Shown piece by piece: positions 47,865 to 58,406 of a stretch of 64,000 bases of DNA (its first letter is position 1; each line of letters begins with the position of its first letter). Source of the DNA: Manihot esculenta. Its lineage: Eukaryota; Streptophyta; Magnoliopsida; Malpighiales; Euphorbiaceae. Under the pieces are notes generated by a model. That model saw nothing but the letters and a program-made list of their open reading frames with translations, was not told the origin of the DNA and ran no database searches. The position numbers were made by a program, and so were the translations under genes. The stretch spans positions 5,632,110 through 5,696,109 of the forward strand of contig NC_035169.2 of assembly GCF_001659605.2 (NCBI RefSeq), in the 5' to 3' direction.

Positions 47865-49427
47865 TCAGAATGGGTGATGATCTAGTGGAATTTCTTCCAC
47901 TACTTTCACTGTAAATCCTTCATAAAAAGGTTTCAGACGGTGGCCATTTACCTTGAACTGCTTTCCTATATCTATATTGCGAATGTCTACAGCTCCATAG
48001 GGATAATTGTGCTCAACAATGAATGGTCCAATCCACCTAGACCGTAACTTTCCTAGAAACAGTTTCAAATGAGAGTCAAAGAGTAAGACTTTATCACCAA
48101 CCTTAAAATGCTTTCTTGAAATCCGATTGTCATGGGAGGCTTTGATCTTGGTCTTGTAGTTCCAAGAAGTGTCATATGCATCTCTTCTTATCTCTTCTAG
48201 CTCTTGCATTTGCAATTTGCGATTGAGTCCAGCTTCCTTAAGATTCATGTTGCAATTCTTGACAGCCCAATAAGCCTTGTGTTCTAGCTCAACTGGAAGG
48301 TGACATGCTTTTCCATAGACCAATCTGTAAGGAGACATACCTATGGGTGTTTTGTAGGCTGTTCTGTATGCCCACAAGGCATCTTCCAACTTTGCACTCC
48401 AATCTTTTCTGTTGGAAGACACTGTCTTTTCTAGAATGGCTTTGATCTCCCTGTTGGATACTTCAGCTTGTCCATTTGTCTGAGGATGGTAGGCTGTGGA
48501 TGTTCTGTGCACCACATTGTGCTTTTTTAGAAGGTTTTCAACTACCTTGTTGCAAAAATGGGTGCCTCTATCACTAATGATTGCCTTGAGAACTCCATGC
48601 CTAGCAAAAATGTTAGTTTTCACAAAATCAACTATTGCCCTTGCATCATCTGTCTTGGTTGCTTTGGCCTCCACCCATTTGGACACATAATCCACTGCAA
48701 GAATGATGTAAGTGTATCCAAAAGAAGGTGAAAAAGGGCCCATGAAGTCTATGCCCCATACATCAAATATCTCACAAACCATGATGGGATTTTGTGGCAT
48801 TTGGCTTTTGTTGCCAAGATTTCCTGTTTGTTGGCATCTACCATACGATCTGCAAAACAAATGAGCTTCTAAAAAAAGAGTAGGCCAATACAATCCACAT
48901 TCAAGAATTTTATGGGCAGTCTTTCGTGGTCCAAAGTGACCACCACAACTATATGAATGACAGAATGCAAGTACTGAAGTAATTTCTTGATCTGGAATAC
49001 ATCTCCTTATCATTTGATCAGAACAACGCTTCCACAAGTATGGTTCATCCCAAACATAGTATTTTGCATCACTCTTTATTTTGTCTCTTGTGTGCTTGGG
49101 CATGTCAGAAGGCAAATTACCTGTGGCAAGGTAGTTTACAATATCTGCATACCAGGGCTCATCATTCTGGGCATAGCAGATCTGTTCATAGAGGTCATTC
49201 TCACTTTCTTCAGATTTCAGAAATTGCTGTGAGGAGGATTCCGTCTGTTCATGGATTGTCTGCAATGGAACTGGAGGTAGAAGGTGCCGCGATGGAAGCT
49301 GAAGAGGCGCTGATTGGACCTGTGGAGAGGGCTTCAACGGCCGAAGGTTGGTGGGGCTCGGCGACCGAAGGATGGTGAAGTTCGGCGGCCGAAGGATGGC
49401 ATTTTGCGGAAGCTGAAAGGATGCCAT
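47865..49427 (-). CDS. Athila/Tat-like integrase ORF (520 aa)
   Basis: Open from ATG 49427 to a stop at 47865. The first ~65 residues are an odd Pro/Leu/Ser-rich stretch encoded by CGGCCGAA-type repeats. The Athila/Tat segment [12 protein letters not shown] follows near residue 93, then a zinc-finger region with variant spacing. The integrase core has GIDFMGPF and [12 protein letters not shown] plus the [15 protein letters not shown] segment, so the catalytic Asp, Asp, Glu triad appears present. A C-terminal [14 protein letters not shown]...RWIGPF domain ends it. The ATG lies 21 nt after the stop of the protease ORF and in the same frame. Whether it is translated separately is unknown. Confidence 0.82.
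   Translation of the reverse strand: MASFQLPQNAILRPPNFTILRSPSPTNLRPLKPSPQVQSAPLQLPSRHLLPPVPLQTIHEQTESSSQQFLKSEESENDLYEQICYAQNDEPWYADIVNYLATGNLPSDMPKHTRDKIKSDAKYYVWDEPYLWKRCSDQMIRRCIPDQEITSVLAFCHSYSCGGHFGPRKTAHKILECGLYWPTLFLEAHLFCRSYGRCQQTGNLGNKSQMPQNPIMVCEIFDVWGIDFMGPFSPSFGYTYIILAVDYVSKWVEAKATKTDDARAIVDFVKTNIFARHGVLKAIISDRGTHFCNKVVENLLKKHNVVHRTSTAYHPQTNGQAEVSNREIKAILEKTVSSNRKDWSAKLEDALWAYRTAYKTPIGMSPYRLVYGKACHLPVELEHKAYWAVKNCNMNLKEAGLNRKLQMQELEEIRRDAYDTSWNYKTKIKASHDNRISRKHFKVGDKVLLFDSHLKLFLGKLRSRWIGPFIVEHNYPYGAVDIRNIDIGKQFKVNGHRLKPFYEGFTVKVVEEIPLDHHPF
49230..49400. repeat. Tekay-LTR-like CGGCCGAA patch at the protease-integrase junction
   Basis: Contains TTCGGCGGCCGAA (49381-49393), the reverse complement of the 13-mer that clusters in Tekay-type LTRs, with variants at about 49340 and 49355. 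It sits where RT-RNase H should be. Confidence 0.65.
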
Positions 49428-49445
49428 GGGTTTCTATGATTGGTT

Positions 49446-50915
49446 CTACAGTTCTCTCTGAGATGGTGCGATCGCCACCTGTTCTCCTTGCAGTGGTCTG
49501 TAGCTCAGCTGCTGGATGCTGCAGACTATTTCTGTCAATTTTGGCTCTTTATTTTTTAGATCAGATTCCTTGTAGATATCATTGTTTAGTACATCATCAT
49601 GATTCTCATTAAAAATCTCTTGACTCAAACAATCAATCATGTCTAAACTATAAACAGGGGACAAATCATGGGAATATTTCATAGCATCATAAACATTGAA
49701 TTTAATCACTTCCCCTTCAAATTCCATGGTCAATGTGCCATCATGCACATCGATTTTAGTTCTGGCAGTACTCAAGAAAGGTCGTCCAAGAAGGATGTCA
49801 GATGTGGTATTGCTATGGTCATCTTTCATGTCAATCACATAAAAATCTGCCGGAAAGACCAGTTGGTCTACTTGCACAAGTACATCATCTAGTACTCCCT
49901 TGGGGTGTACTACAGATCTGTCAGCCAATTGAATCACCACTCTTGTGGCTTTAAGTGCAACTGCATTCAAAGAATTATAGATCGAAAGAGGCATAACATT
50001 GATAGATGCACCTAAATCACACATGGCCTTTTTGATGCCAACATTGCCAATCTGGCAAGAGATAGCAAACATCTCTTTGTCTTTGCACTTAGTTGGAAAT
50101 TCTCTTTTTATGACAGCTATCACAACTTCTCCCACATTCACTTTTTCTCTTTCAGCAAGCTTCCTGCGATTAGTACACAATTCTTTCAAAAATTTTGCGT
50201 ACCTTAGGATCTGTTTCATAGCATCTAGCAGAGGTATGTTGATTTTCATCTTCCGGAAGGTCTCAAGAATTTCTTTTTCTTCTTTGTCTTTTTGTGATTT
50301 CTCAAACCTTTTTGGAAAAGGAGGTGGAACTTTGAAGCTTACCTTTGGATCCGCAGTCAGTCTCTGCGCAGGAGGAGTATCCGCGGATTCGGGTTGCGCT
50401 GGATGAGCATCCGCGAATCCAAGTTGTGTGTCCGCAGTTCCCTGTCTATCAATTGTGGTATCCTGTAGCTCTTTTCTACTTCTCAACACAATAGCATTCA
50501 CATTTTGCCTAGAATTATCTTCAGTTTGAGAAGGTAACTTACCTTGAGACTGAAGCTGGCTTATGGCTGTGGCCATTTGGCCCATCTGCTGTTGCATCAT
50601 TTGCAAGGTCTTTGCTAACTCACCATTGCTAGGTTCTGAACATGGAGGTGCTGGTTGGGCTTGATTTCTTTGGTAGTTCTGATAATTGTTACCCTTGGCA
50701 TAGCTGAAATTGGGATGGTACCTCCAACCTGGGTTGTATGTGTTAGAGTAGGGATCACGTCTTACTTGGCTATTGTATCCTCCAATTGCATTGACTTGCT
50801 GGTCTTCTTCTTGAAGTGTAGGACATTGATCAGTTGGGTGTCCCACATATGCACATATACCACATGGCCGAGGTTGCTGAGGCTGTTGAGCTTGACCTGG
50901 GGCAATTTTTTCCAT
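49446..50915 (-). CDS. Athila/Tat-like gag C-terminus and protease ORF (489 aa)
   Basis: Contains a CCHC zinc knuckle (CGICAYVGHPTDQC, near 50870-50829) and a QMGQMATAISQLQSQGKLPSQTE-type segment typical of Athila/Tat gag. An aspartic protease follows, with MCDLGASINVMPLSIY and DILLGRPFLSTA. It terminates with TAG at 49446-49448; a second in-frame TAG (49434-49436) follows before the integrase ATG. It is separated from the upstream gag ORF by a frame change near 50920, so gag-pro is not one continuous frame. Confidence 0.83.
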   Translation of the reverse strand: MEKIAPGQAQQPQQPRPCGICAYVGHPTDQCPTLQEEDQQVNAIGGYNSQVRRDPYSNTYNPGWRYHPNFSYAKGNNYQNYQRNQAQPAPPCSEPSNGELAKTLQMMQQQMGQMATAISQLQSQGKLPSQTEDNSRQNVNAIVLRSRKELQDTTIDRQGTADTQLGFADAHPAQPESADTPPAQRLTADPKVSFKVPPPFPKRFEKSQKDKEEKEILETFRKMKINIPLLDAMKQILRYAKFLKELCTNRRKLAEREKVNVGEVVIAVIKREFPTKCKDKEMFAISCQIGNVGIKKAMCDLGASINVMPLSIYNSLNAVALKATRVVIQLADRSVVHPKGVLDDVLVQVDQLVFPADFYVIDMKDDHSNTTSDILLGRPFLSTARTKIDVHDGTLTMEFEGEVIKFNVYDAMKYSHDLSPVYSLDMIDCLSQEIFNENHDDVLNNDIYKESDLKNKEPKLTEIVCSIQQLSYRPLQGEQVAIAPSQREL

Positions 50916-51897
50916 GAGAAGTTAGATGTGACATTTGAGATTCATATTTGGACATACTTACCTTATGGACTCCTCTTTTCATTTGCTTTTCTTCTCCATA
51001 TTGCTTAGATGAGGCTGCAAGGGTGGAGATCAATTCTCTCATCTCTCTAGGTGTCTTGTCTGCAATGGAACCTCCACAGGCCACATCAATGAATCTCCTT
51101 TTTAATGATAGCAATCCTCTATAGAAGAATTCTATGAGTGCCTTGTTTGAGATATCATGTTGAGGACAACTTGTACACAGTCTTTTAAATCTATCCCAAT
51201 AATCAGGCAAGTCCTCAGATGGTTTCTGTCTTATGCTGCTTATTTCTCTTTTTATGCCGATGGCTTTAGAAGTTGGGAAATATTTATTAAGAAAAGTTAC
51301 AACCATTTCATCCCAAGAATTGATAGATCCAGGTGGCAAATAAAATAGCCAATCTTTAGCATAATCATCAAGAGAAAAAGGAAAAGCTCTTAATCTAATA
51401 TGATCTTCAGAAATACCTTGAGGTCTCATAGATGAACAAACAATGTTAAATTCTTTTAAGTGCTTGTGTGGATTCTCATTTTCCAAACCTCTAAACTTAG
51501 GTAGTAAATGTATCAAACCTGTTTTGAGCTCAAAAGGAACAGTCAGAGGTGGATAATTGATGCACAGAGGTGCTTGATCACCTATAGAGGCTGCCAACTC
51601 TCTCATGGTTCTTTCTCTTTGCACTGGGGCCCCCATGGCTTGATTTTCTTGCCTAATTTCCTTATGGACAGCATGTCCAGCATTGGCAGCAGGTTGTGCC
51701 ACGTTTTCAGCCATGTCAGATAGTGGAAATTGCGTTGGAATGGTTTCAGAAGGCTCATCTGCGATGGGAATGGTGTTCTGCGCAGATCTGGTTTGTGCAG
51801 TCTCCAAATGCATACCTGTTTGCTTACTTAATCTTCTAATTGTGCGCTCAATTTCTGGATCGTAAGGCAGAATTTTCTCGCGTCCAGATCTGGTCAT
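50830..51897 (-). CDS. Athila/Tat-like gag N-terminal ORF (355 aa)
   Basis: Starts at ATG 51897 (MTRSGREKILPYDPEIE) and contains the retrotransposon gag domain (HLKEFNIVCSSMRPQG ... LRAFPFSLDDYAKDWLFYLP ... FLNKYFPTSKA). The last ~30 residues are out of register with the zinc-knuckle frame. The two frames overlap at 50830-50915, consistent with a single-base indel near 50920. A programmed shift is possible but has no specific support. Confidence 0.83.
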   Translation of the reverse strand: MTRSGREKILPYDPEIERTIRRLSKQTGMHLETAQTRSAQNTIPIADEPSETIPTQFPLSDMAENVAQPAANAGHAVHKEIRQENQAMGAPVQRERTMRELAASIGDQAPLCINYPPLTVPFELKTGLIHLLPKFRGLENENPHKHLKEFNIVCSSMRPQGISEDHIRLRAFPFSLDDYAKDWLFYLPPGSINSWDEMVVTFLNKYFPTSKAIGIKREISSIRQKPSEDLPDYWDRFKRLCTSCPQHDISNKALIEFFYRGLLSLKRRFIDVACGGSIADKTPREMRELISTLAASSKQYGEEKQMKRGVHKVSMSKYESQMSHLTSHGKNCPRSSSTASATSAMWYMCICGTPN

Positions 51898-51919
51898 AAA
51901 AGGAAAATAAATCAGTTAG

Positions 51920-51943
51920 ATCAATTCCCCGGCAACGGTGCCA
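51920..51943 (-). other. Athila/Tat-like primer binding site (tRNA-Asp type)
   Basis: Just inside the 5' LTR on the minus strand, TTGGCACCGTTGCCGGGG resembles the tRNA-Asp-complementary site TGGCGCCGTTGCCGGGGA used by Athila/Calypso-like elements, with one mismatch. Confidence 0.8.
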
Positions 51944-51948
51944 ATTTT

Positions 51949-53888
51949 TGACAGAACGGTTGTCGAAACCGGTCAAAAATAATCAATTCAGTTATCAACA
52001 ATCTAAATATTGTAGATAATGGTGAAAGGATCGTATCCACAGAGAATTGATACTTATTTACCTTCCTTGCTAAGACCAAATGATTGAGCAGAAAACTGAT
52101 TAAAAGTAAAGTGCAATTAAAATAAAAAGGGGGGGGGGTTTTGAAGTTGATTTTGATTATACTAATAAAAAGAGCAATTAAAGGAAAGCTAAAGGCAAAT
52201 TAAGGAGAAAACAATGATGGTAAAAGCTCTAGTTAAAGATTTGGATTCACTTTGGTTGATGGGATTGATCATTGACACATATGTTCTTTTGCTTGATTCA
52301 ATAAATTAGTCATGGCGATTGAAGATGCTTCTCACAACCATACTTCTCCTTTATTATTAACCAATTAGGGAGAGTCCTCTAATTAATTACTAATTAACAA
52401 ATTGCAAGGAACGTCCTTGAGCCTTAGGCTTACTAACAATTGTCAATTGCATTAAGATATGGAGAAAACCAATTCTAGTTACCCACAAGCATGGTGACAA
52501 CACTAGATCATGCAATATCCTTGGCTTTTACACCAAGTGTCCTTATGTTTGAATAATCTAAGCAATTACGTACTTAAAATTATCCAAACTAACAAATATC
52601 AACTACCTTGCAATCAAGAATCAATGTAGATCCAAACAACAAAGCAATAATATCTTAAAGCATGAAATTACATAAATATTGAAAAGCAAAAGATTAACAA
52701 TGTAGTCTAAGTCTCTCAATCAAAATTACAACCAAAGTTTCACCTATTCTTCAACTAGAAAGCAAAGGTTTCAGCTACTCATGGCTGAAACTAAACCAAA
52801 AATAAAAGAAAGGTAGAAGAAGAGAAGAAGATAGAAGAAGAAGTGGTGGAGGCCGAATATCCTTGAAGCCGAATGGGAGAGGAGAGAAAGCCAAACCGTG
52901 GCAGCCACCTTAGGTCCCCTTTTATAGACTTTAGGTGTTGCCCTAGGTGTCCCTTTCTTCCTAAATAGTTTATAGGCTGCCCAAGATGCTGCCCTTGTAC
53001 AACTTGCTGCCCAAGTTGTTGCAGAAGAGGAAGATGGAGAGAATCAAGGCTTTCAAACGGAAGGTGGCGCGCAGATGGCCTTCAGAATAGGAAAGGAGCG
53101 TACCTTGTGCTTGAAAGGGAAGAAGGAGTGATCCAAGGCTGCCAATAGAGGAAGGAGGCGCGCCTAAGCCTTCAGAAGGAAGGTGGGACGCGCGGCTAGC
53201 TTCAATAGGCAGTCGAGGCGCACGGATGGAGCTTGCAGAAAAGGTAGGCGCGCGGCTAGCTTTCTGAATAGGAAGTATGTGCTGTCCAAACTTCCTTTTT
53301 AGATGGAGCCTCTTTTGAATCTTGAATCTGGACTAAATAAAGGCCAAGTGCATCTTGAGATCTTGCTTCCTGAATAGGAGGATCTGCTGAGGTGTCTGCA
53401 TATCTTTAAATAAGGAAATAAAGATTCACGATTTGAATTTTGAATGATCTGCTGACTGCACTTTCCTCATCTGTTACTTTCCTTATTTGACCTCACCTAC
53501 AAGGAAAGAAGGATCTGCAATTTGAATTTCAAATCTTCTGTTGATTGCGCTTTCTTTTTCTGATACTTTCCTTGTTTGGCACTTTCCTTATTGGCTTCAC
53601 ATTCTGAAAAAGGCAAGGGAGATCTGCAGTTTGAATTTCAAATAGTCTGCCAACTGTGCTTTCCTTATCTTACTCTTTCTTTATTTAGAACTTTCCATAT
53701 ATGAAAACTTTCCTTATTTGGAACTTTCCATATTTGGCACTTTTTGGCAGTTTTAAGAGCATTTTCACCAGAATATCTTTTCACACCTAGTTTCTACAAA
53801 ACATGAACAAAACCATAAAATTAGACAGAAAAGGTGCAAATAAACATCATTAACATCATGATAATATGGCCTAAAATATGCTCTGTCA
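51949..53888 (-). repeat. Athila/Tat-like 5' LTR (1940 bp)
   Basis: TGACAGAACGG...CTCTGTCA. It is similar to 44935-46860 with scattered substitutions and small indels, for example an extra TTTGGCACTTTCC near 53575. Confidence 0.9.
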
Positions 53889-55152
53889 CGGTGCTAAAAC
53901 GCAGATTCAACAGCTGCGTAAACAACTCAAGCATCTGCAGCGAGGTAATGATTCGATTGACAATTACATGCGCAAAGCGAAATCGTATTATGATCAGCTT
54001 TGTGCGTTAGAAGGATCTGTTACAGAGGAAAATCTTGTGTGCGATGTTTTGGAAGGATTGGGTTCAGATTATCGTCCTTTTACACGTGCTATAGAAGCAT
54101 GAAATACTCAAATTACTTTTGATGAGTTGTATGCATTACTACTCAGTGAAGAATCCCAATTGAAGTTTGATTCTCTCACTCTTAATTCTACCGTTCCTGC
54201 TACTGCTCACTATGCAAATTCTGGGTGAGGCAGTAGAGGGCGTGGCCGTGGTTACTGTGGGCGTGGTGGACAGTCATCATATCAAGGACGCGGTTCTGGG
54301 CAGTCTAGTTATGCTTCTAGTCGTGGCACTTCTACTTTAACATGTTTTAATTGCAATGGAATAGGACATGTTTCAAGACAATGTCCCTCACCTCGCACCA
54401 ATCCTCAAGCCAATGTAGCCAAAACTCAAACTGAACCTCTTCAGGCTTGGACTGTGGACTCCGGTGTAAATTATCATCTAGCAGCTAATCAGGAAACTAT
54501 AGCTCATCCTATTCCTGTTAATGATGCCACCGCTCTCACAATTGCTGATGGTAAAACACTTCCTATCTTATCTCGTGGTTCTTCAATTACTTCTATTAAT
54601 GATCATAATTTTCGTTTGAATGATATTCTTTATTCACCTGCTATCACTAACAATTTAATGTCAGTTTCTGCTTTTACCTCACAAAATAACATTTCAATTG
54701 AATTTTTTCCTGACAAATATTTTGTGAAGGATATCTCCACGAAGCAGGTATTATACCAAGGCCTGAGTAACAATGGCCTTTATCTTTTTCCTTCGCAGCA
54801 AGTTCGGTCATTCTCTCCAAAAGCTTTCCCAACAACAGTTTCATTATGGCATGAGCGGCTAGGACATGCAAATTTTCGAGTTGTTCATGATGTTCTTAGA
54901 TCTAATAATATTTCTTTTGTTTCTAGTAATAAATTTCATCATTGTCATGCTTGCAATGTGAGTAAATCACATAAATTACCATTTGTTGATTCTCTTTATC
55001 GTGCTAAATAGCCTCTTGAACTCATTTGTTCTGACGTTTGGGGTCCTGCCCCTGTTGTTTCTGTTTATGGTTTTCGTTATTATGTGATTTTTTATGATCA
55101 GTTTAGTAAGTATTGCTGGTTATATTTTCTTAAACAAAAATCTGATGTCTTC
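53889..55152 (+). pseudogene. Copia copy 3 gag C-terminus, protease, integrase N-terminus
   Basis: Continues the gag frame after the insertion. TGA at 54100-54102 and at 54226-54228 replace CGA found in copy 1. The CCHC knuckle is near 54349-54390, the protease DSG near 54460, and the integrase HHCC finger near 54850-54960. TAG at 55009-55011 replaces CAG. Sequence ends at 55152 before the second catalytic Asp, where the Tekay-type LTR begins. Confidence 0.87.
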
Positions 55153-55800
55153 TGTAACGACCCGGAAATCAGACCGCTACCGGTGCTAGGATCCAGATTG
55201 GCTTAAGACCGCCGGGACTCGTAGCAAGCCTAACATACAACCTGTACACCTGTTTAATCTCATATATGATCAACATATATATAAAAATTTTGAACTTTCA
55301 CATTCATTTACCAAACTTATCCTGTGCATGCACAATTCATAAGCATAACCATCAACCCCACATTGGAGTCCTCACCAATGCTCCAATGGGGTAACATATA
55401 TATAATAAGTTTGGTTTACATAAACAATGATAAAACATTTTATATACCATGTACAAAGGGATTAACCAACACACTAGGGTCAAGCACAACTATAAACCTC
55501 AATAGACATCATTACATTATATTACTATATATTACATCATTCTCATGTCCACAACTAACTATTACATAAAACATAACTTTACTCTTCTTGACCTCTTGGC
55601 CTATCCCGTACCTGCATACCTGGGGGATTAGGGAAATTGGGTGAGCTACTAGAGCCCAATGAGCAGAATAATAAAACATTTAATTTAAAACACATGATCT
55701 CATGGAATGCATCACATCACAAATAAATCACAATCAAGGATGGTTTTGTCACCAATAGTCCTCTACATATCCAATAGTGCCAGGGGCGTAGAATGGGCCT
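55153..55800 (-). mobile_element. Tekay-type LTR fragment, minus orientation (Tekay-4)
   Basis: Starts TGTAACGACCCGG right after TCTTC (55148-55152, presumed target duplication). It reads as the reverse complement of a Tekay-type LTR 3' end. It contains the inverted counterpart of the CACTGGGCT...GCTCATCCC segment (55620-55670) and of the TACGCCC segment near 55785-55795. The remainder is cut off by the element at 55801 and would lie beyond the window. Confidence 0.8.
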
Positions 55801-58135
55801 TGTAATACTCGGATAGACTCCGGTATCAGAATTCCTACCGTCCGGTGGAATCTCGGGTGTCGGAGACCTCTAGAAGGGTAAAATCATGTTTTTATAAAAT
55901 GTTTTAATGTATTTTATGTTTTTAAGCTAGAAGGAAACTGAGTTTTTGCATGAAAATAGTCTTGGAGGAAGATCCAGGTTCGGCCGCCGAACCTCAAGTT
56001 CGGCCGCTGAACATGCATGCATTTCAGGAGTGCTTTAGGCCCCCGAAAGCATAAGTGAGGGAAGTCCAGGTTCGGCCGCCGAACCTTATGTTCGGCCGCC
56101 GAACCTTATGTTCGGCCGCCGAACATGGCATGCATGCGGAGGCACGTTCGGCTCCCGAATGTGGTCTGGCCAGCCACCTATATAGGGGTCCCTTAGCCGA
56201 AAACGGGCGAGTTTTTCTCTCCATTTTTGGCCAAGGTGAGCTCTCCGCCGTCCCTCACCGATCTTGAGTTCTTCCTTCAAATCTTTCACGATTTTCACAA
56301 GTTTTCACTTTATTTTGAAGACTTTCAAGTATAAAGCAAGTTTTGGAGCTTTAAGGTTCAAGAAGCTCAATCTCTCCCACCTCCGAGCTAGGGTCGTTTT
56401 CCTCTCGATCTTCAAGAGGTAAGGGCCGATCTTGAGCTCACTATATGTTTTAAACAAGTTTTATGCAAGTTTATGGAGTAGAAATGCATGTTTAGGTTGT
56501 TTTGAGTTTATGGGTTTAATGTGTGTTTATGAGCAATGTGGGTATGTTTAATGTGTTGTAGTTGGGGTTTAGGCTAGTTGAGACCCCTATGAACTTGTAT
56601 GCTTGATTGTGTATGATTGGGAGTGTTGTAGAATAGGTTTATGCATGTTTGAAAGGTTTGGGAGGCGTTTGTGCATGTTGGAGCTGAGTTTCTGCCACTT
56701 TGGAGAAACTCAGGTTCAGCCGCCGAAGGAAACTTTCGGCCGCCGAACCCGCTTGTGGAAGCAGCCTTCGGCTGCCGAAGCCTGCCCCCGAAAGAGGACT
56801 TTCGTCTCTGGAGGGCAGTTTCGGCCGCCGAAAGTGCCGCTGAACATGCATGAGTTTCGTCTCTGTTTGGGAGTTTCGGCCGCCGAAGGTGCCGCCGAAC
56901 CTGCTTGACTTTCGGCTCTGGAGGGACTTTCGGCCGCCGAACCTGCCGCCGAAAGTGCCCTGTTCAGCCTTCCTTTGCATGCTTTTCATGAATGTTTTGA
57001 GGTATTTTAAGGGGGTTTTTTGGAGGATGTTTTAGAGTCATGTTCTAGTATGTTGGTCCCTCATTTGAGTCCACCTGTGTAGGTTCGGACCCGAGGAACC
57101 GAGGACCCCAGTAGTGAGTTAGCTGCCTCAGTCATTGTCAGAGCTAGCTGAGGTGAGTAGAATAAACTCTTATCTTTTAAATAAATGAAAATCTTGAGCA
57201 TATTCATGCATCATGAATGCCATGTGATATTTTAGGTTGTTTGCACTAGAAATCACGAATATGTTGCATTGCATAATATGTTGTTGATGTGGATGAATGT
57301 TGGATGATCCTTTAGCCGCACTATGTTATGATATGATGAGGAAAGACCAGATGTGGCCTGCACTACGCCCCTGACACTATGTAAGAGAAAGACCGGAAGT
57401 GGCCTGCACTACGCCCCCAGCATGATTGGATATGTTATGATATGTTATGTATAAGAGAAAGACCAGATGTGGCCTGCACTACGCCCCTGGCACTATTGGA
57501 TTCAGTAGTGGGCTATTGGTGACAAGTTCATCCTTGATATGAATTGTTTGTGATATGTTGCATTTCATGAAAGCATGAAAAATAAATTGAATGTTATATT
57601 ATTCTGCTCACTGGGCTCTTGTAGCTCACCCCTTTCCCCCTTATCCCCCAGGTTTGCAGGTACAGGGAAGACCAGGAGATCGACAGGAGTAAAGTATGAT
57701 TTCTTGTAATAGTTAGAAGTTGTGGACATGATGAAATTGTAATGTAATGTCTTATGTAGTCATGATATGTAATAATGATTTTGAGGATTAGAGGTTGTGC
57801 TTGACCCTATGTGTATGGTTATCCCTTTTGATACATGATTTATAAAATGTTTTTATGATGTTTATGTTTAACCAAGCTTAATGTATGCATGTTGGGTTAC
57901 CCCATTGGAGCATTTGATGAGAGCTCCAGTGTGTGGGTTATGTTATGTTATGAGTATTTATACAGGTTGAGCTTGGTTTATGGAAAGAAAAAGTTCACAG
58001 GTTTTTGAGCGTGTGTGATCATGTATGGGATTTGACAAGTTCACAGGTTATATGTTAGGCTTGCTACGGGTCCCGGCGGCCTTAAGCCGATCTGGATCCT
58101 AGCGCCGGTAGCGGTCCAGTTTTCGGGTCGTTACA
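55801..58135 (+). repeat. Tekay-2 5' LTR (2335 bp)
   Basis: TGTAATACTCGG...CGGGTCGTTACA. TTCGGCCGCCGAA occurs at 55979-55991 and then with exact 20 bp spacing at 56071, 56091 and 56111, with further copies at about 56735-56950. A degenerate repeat with a GACCAGATGTGGCCTGCACT core occurs three times at about 57345-57490, in the position of the 40 bp repeat of Tekay-1. Confidence 0.87.
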
Positions 58136-58138
58136 GAG

Positions 58139-58155
58139 TGGTATCAGAGCCCTAG
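58139..58155 (+). other. Tekay-2 primer binding site
   Basis: TGGTATCAGAGCCCTAG, three bases after the LTR, matches initiator-Met tRNA. Confidence 0.88.
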
Positions 58156-58406
58156 GTTCATATGGTCGGACCTAGAGTGTCGGGCTCATAGATGTTAGAG
58201 AAGGTCAAGCACAATAGGAAAGGTCATGTCCACTAGGATAGGATGTGGAGTCCTGTCTTGTATAATGATGTGAAATGCCATGATAATATGCATGTGCATT
58301 ACTGTTATGATTGTTATGTGATGTATGTGATGCGGGTTCATGTGTTGACACATGAACCATTTGATGCTAATGTTTGTGTGATTTGTGCTGTTTTTCAGAA
58401 AACAGG

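Larger units (their letters stand above)
44935..53888 (-). mobile_element. Athila/Tat-like Ty3/gypsy element lacking reverse transcriptase (8.95 kb)
   Basis: Complete TG...CA element with target duplication CGGTG (44930-44934 and 53889-53893), inserted in Copia copy 3 gag. LTRs are 44935-46860 and 51949-53888. On the minus strand the order is LTR, tRNA-Asp-type primer site, gag, protease, integrase, about 1 kb of non-coding sequence, LTR. No reverse transcriptase or RNase H domain is present between protease and integrase, so it must depend on another element for movement. Confidence 0.9.
44173..55152 (+). mobile_element. Copia retrotransposon copy 3, split by an Athila/Tat-like insertion
   Basis: Copia sequence occupies 44173-44934 and 53889-55152, interrupted by the element at 44935-53888 with target duplication CGGTG. 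It stops at 55152 in the integrase core, where a Tekay-type LTR is inserted; the rest would lie beyond the window. Flanked by AGCTC on the left, as copies 1 and 2. It preserves the 5' LTR, an intact primer site and the best gag N-terminus of the three. Confidence 0.92.

Noticed and set aside
50830..50915. Programmed frameshift between the Athila/Tat-like gag and protease ORFs
   Set aside because: The overlap is real, but no slippery heptamer or pseudoknot was evident. A single-base indel is a simpler explanation.
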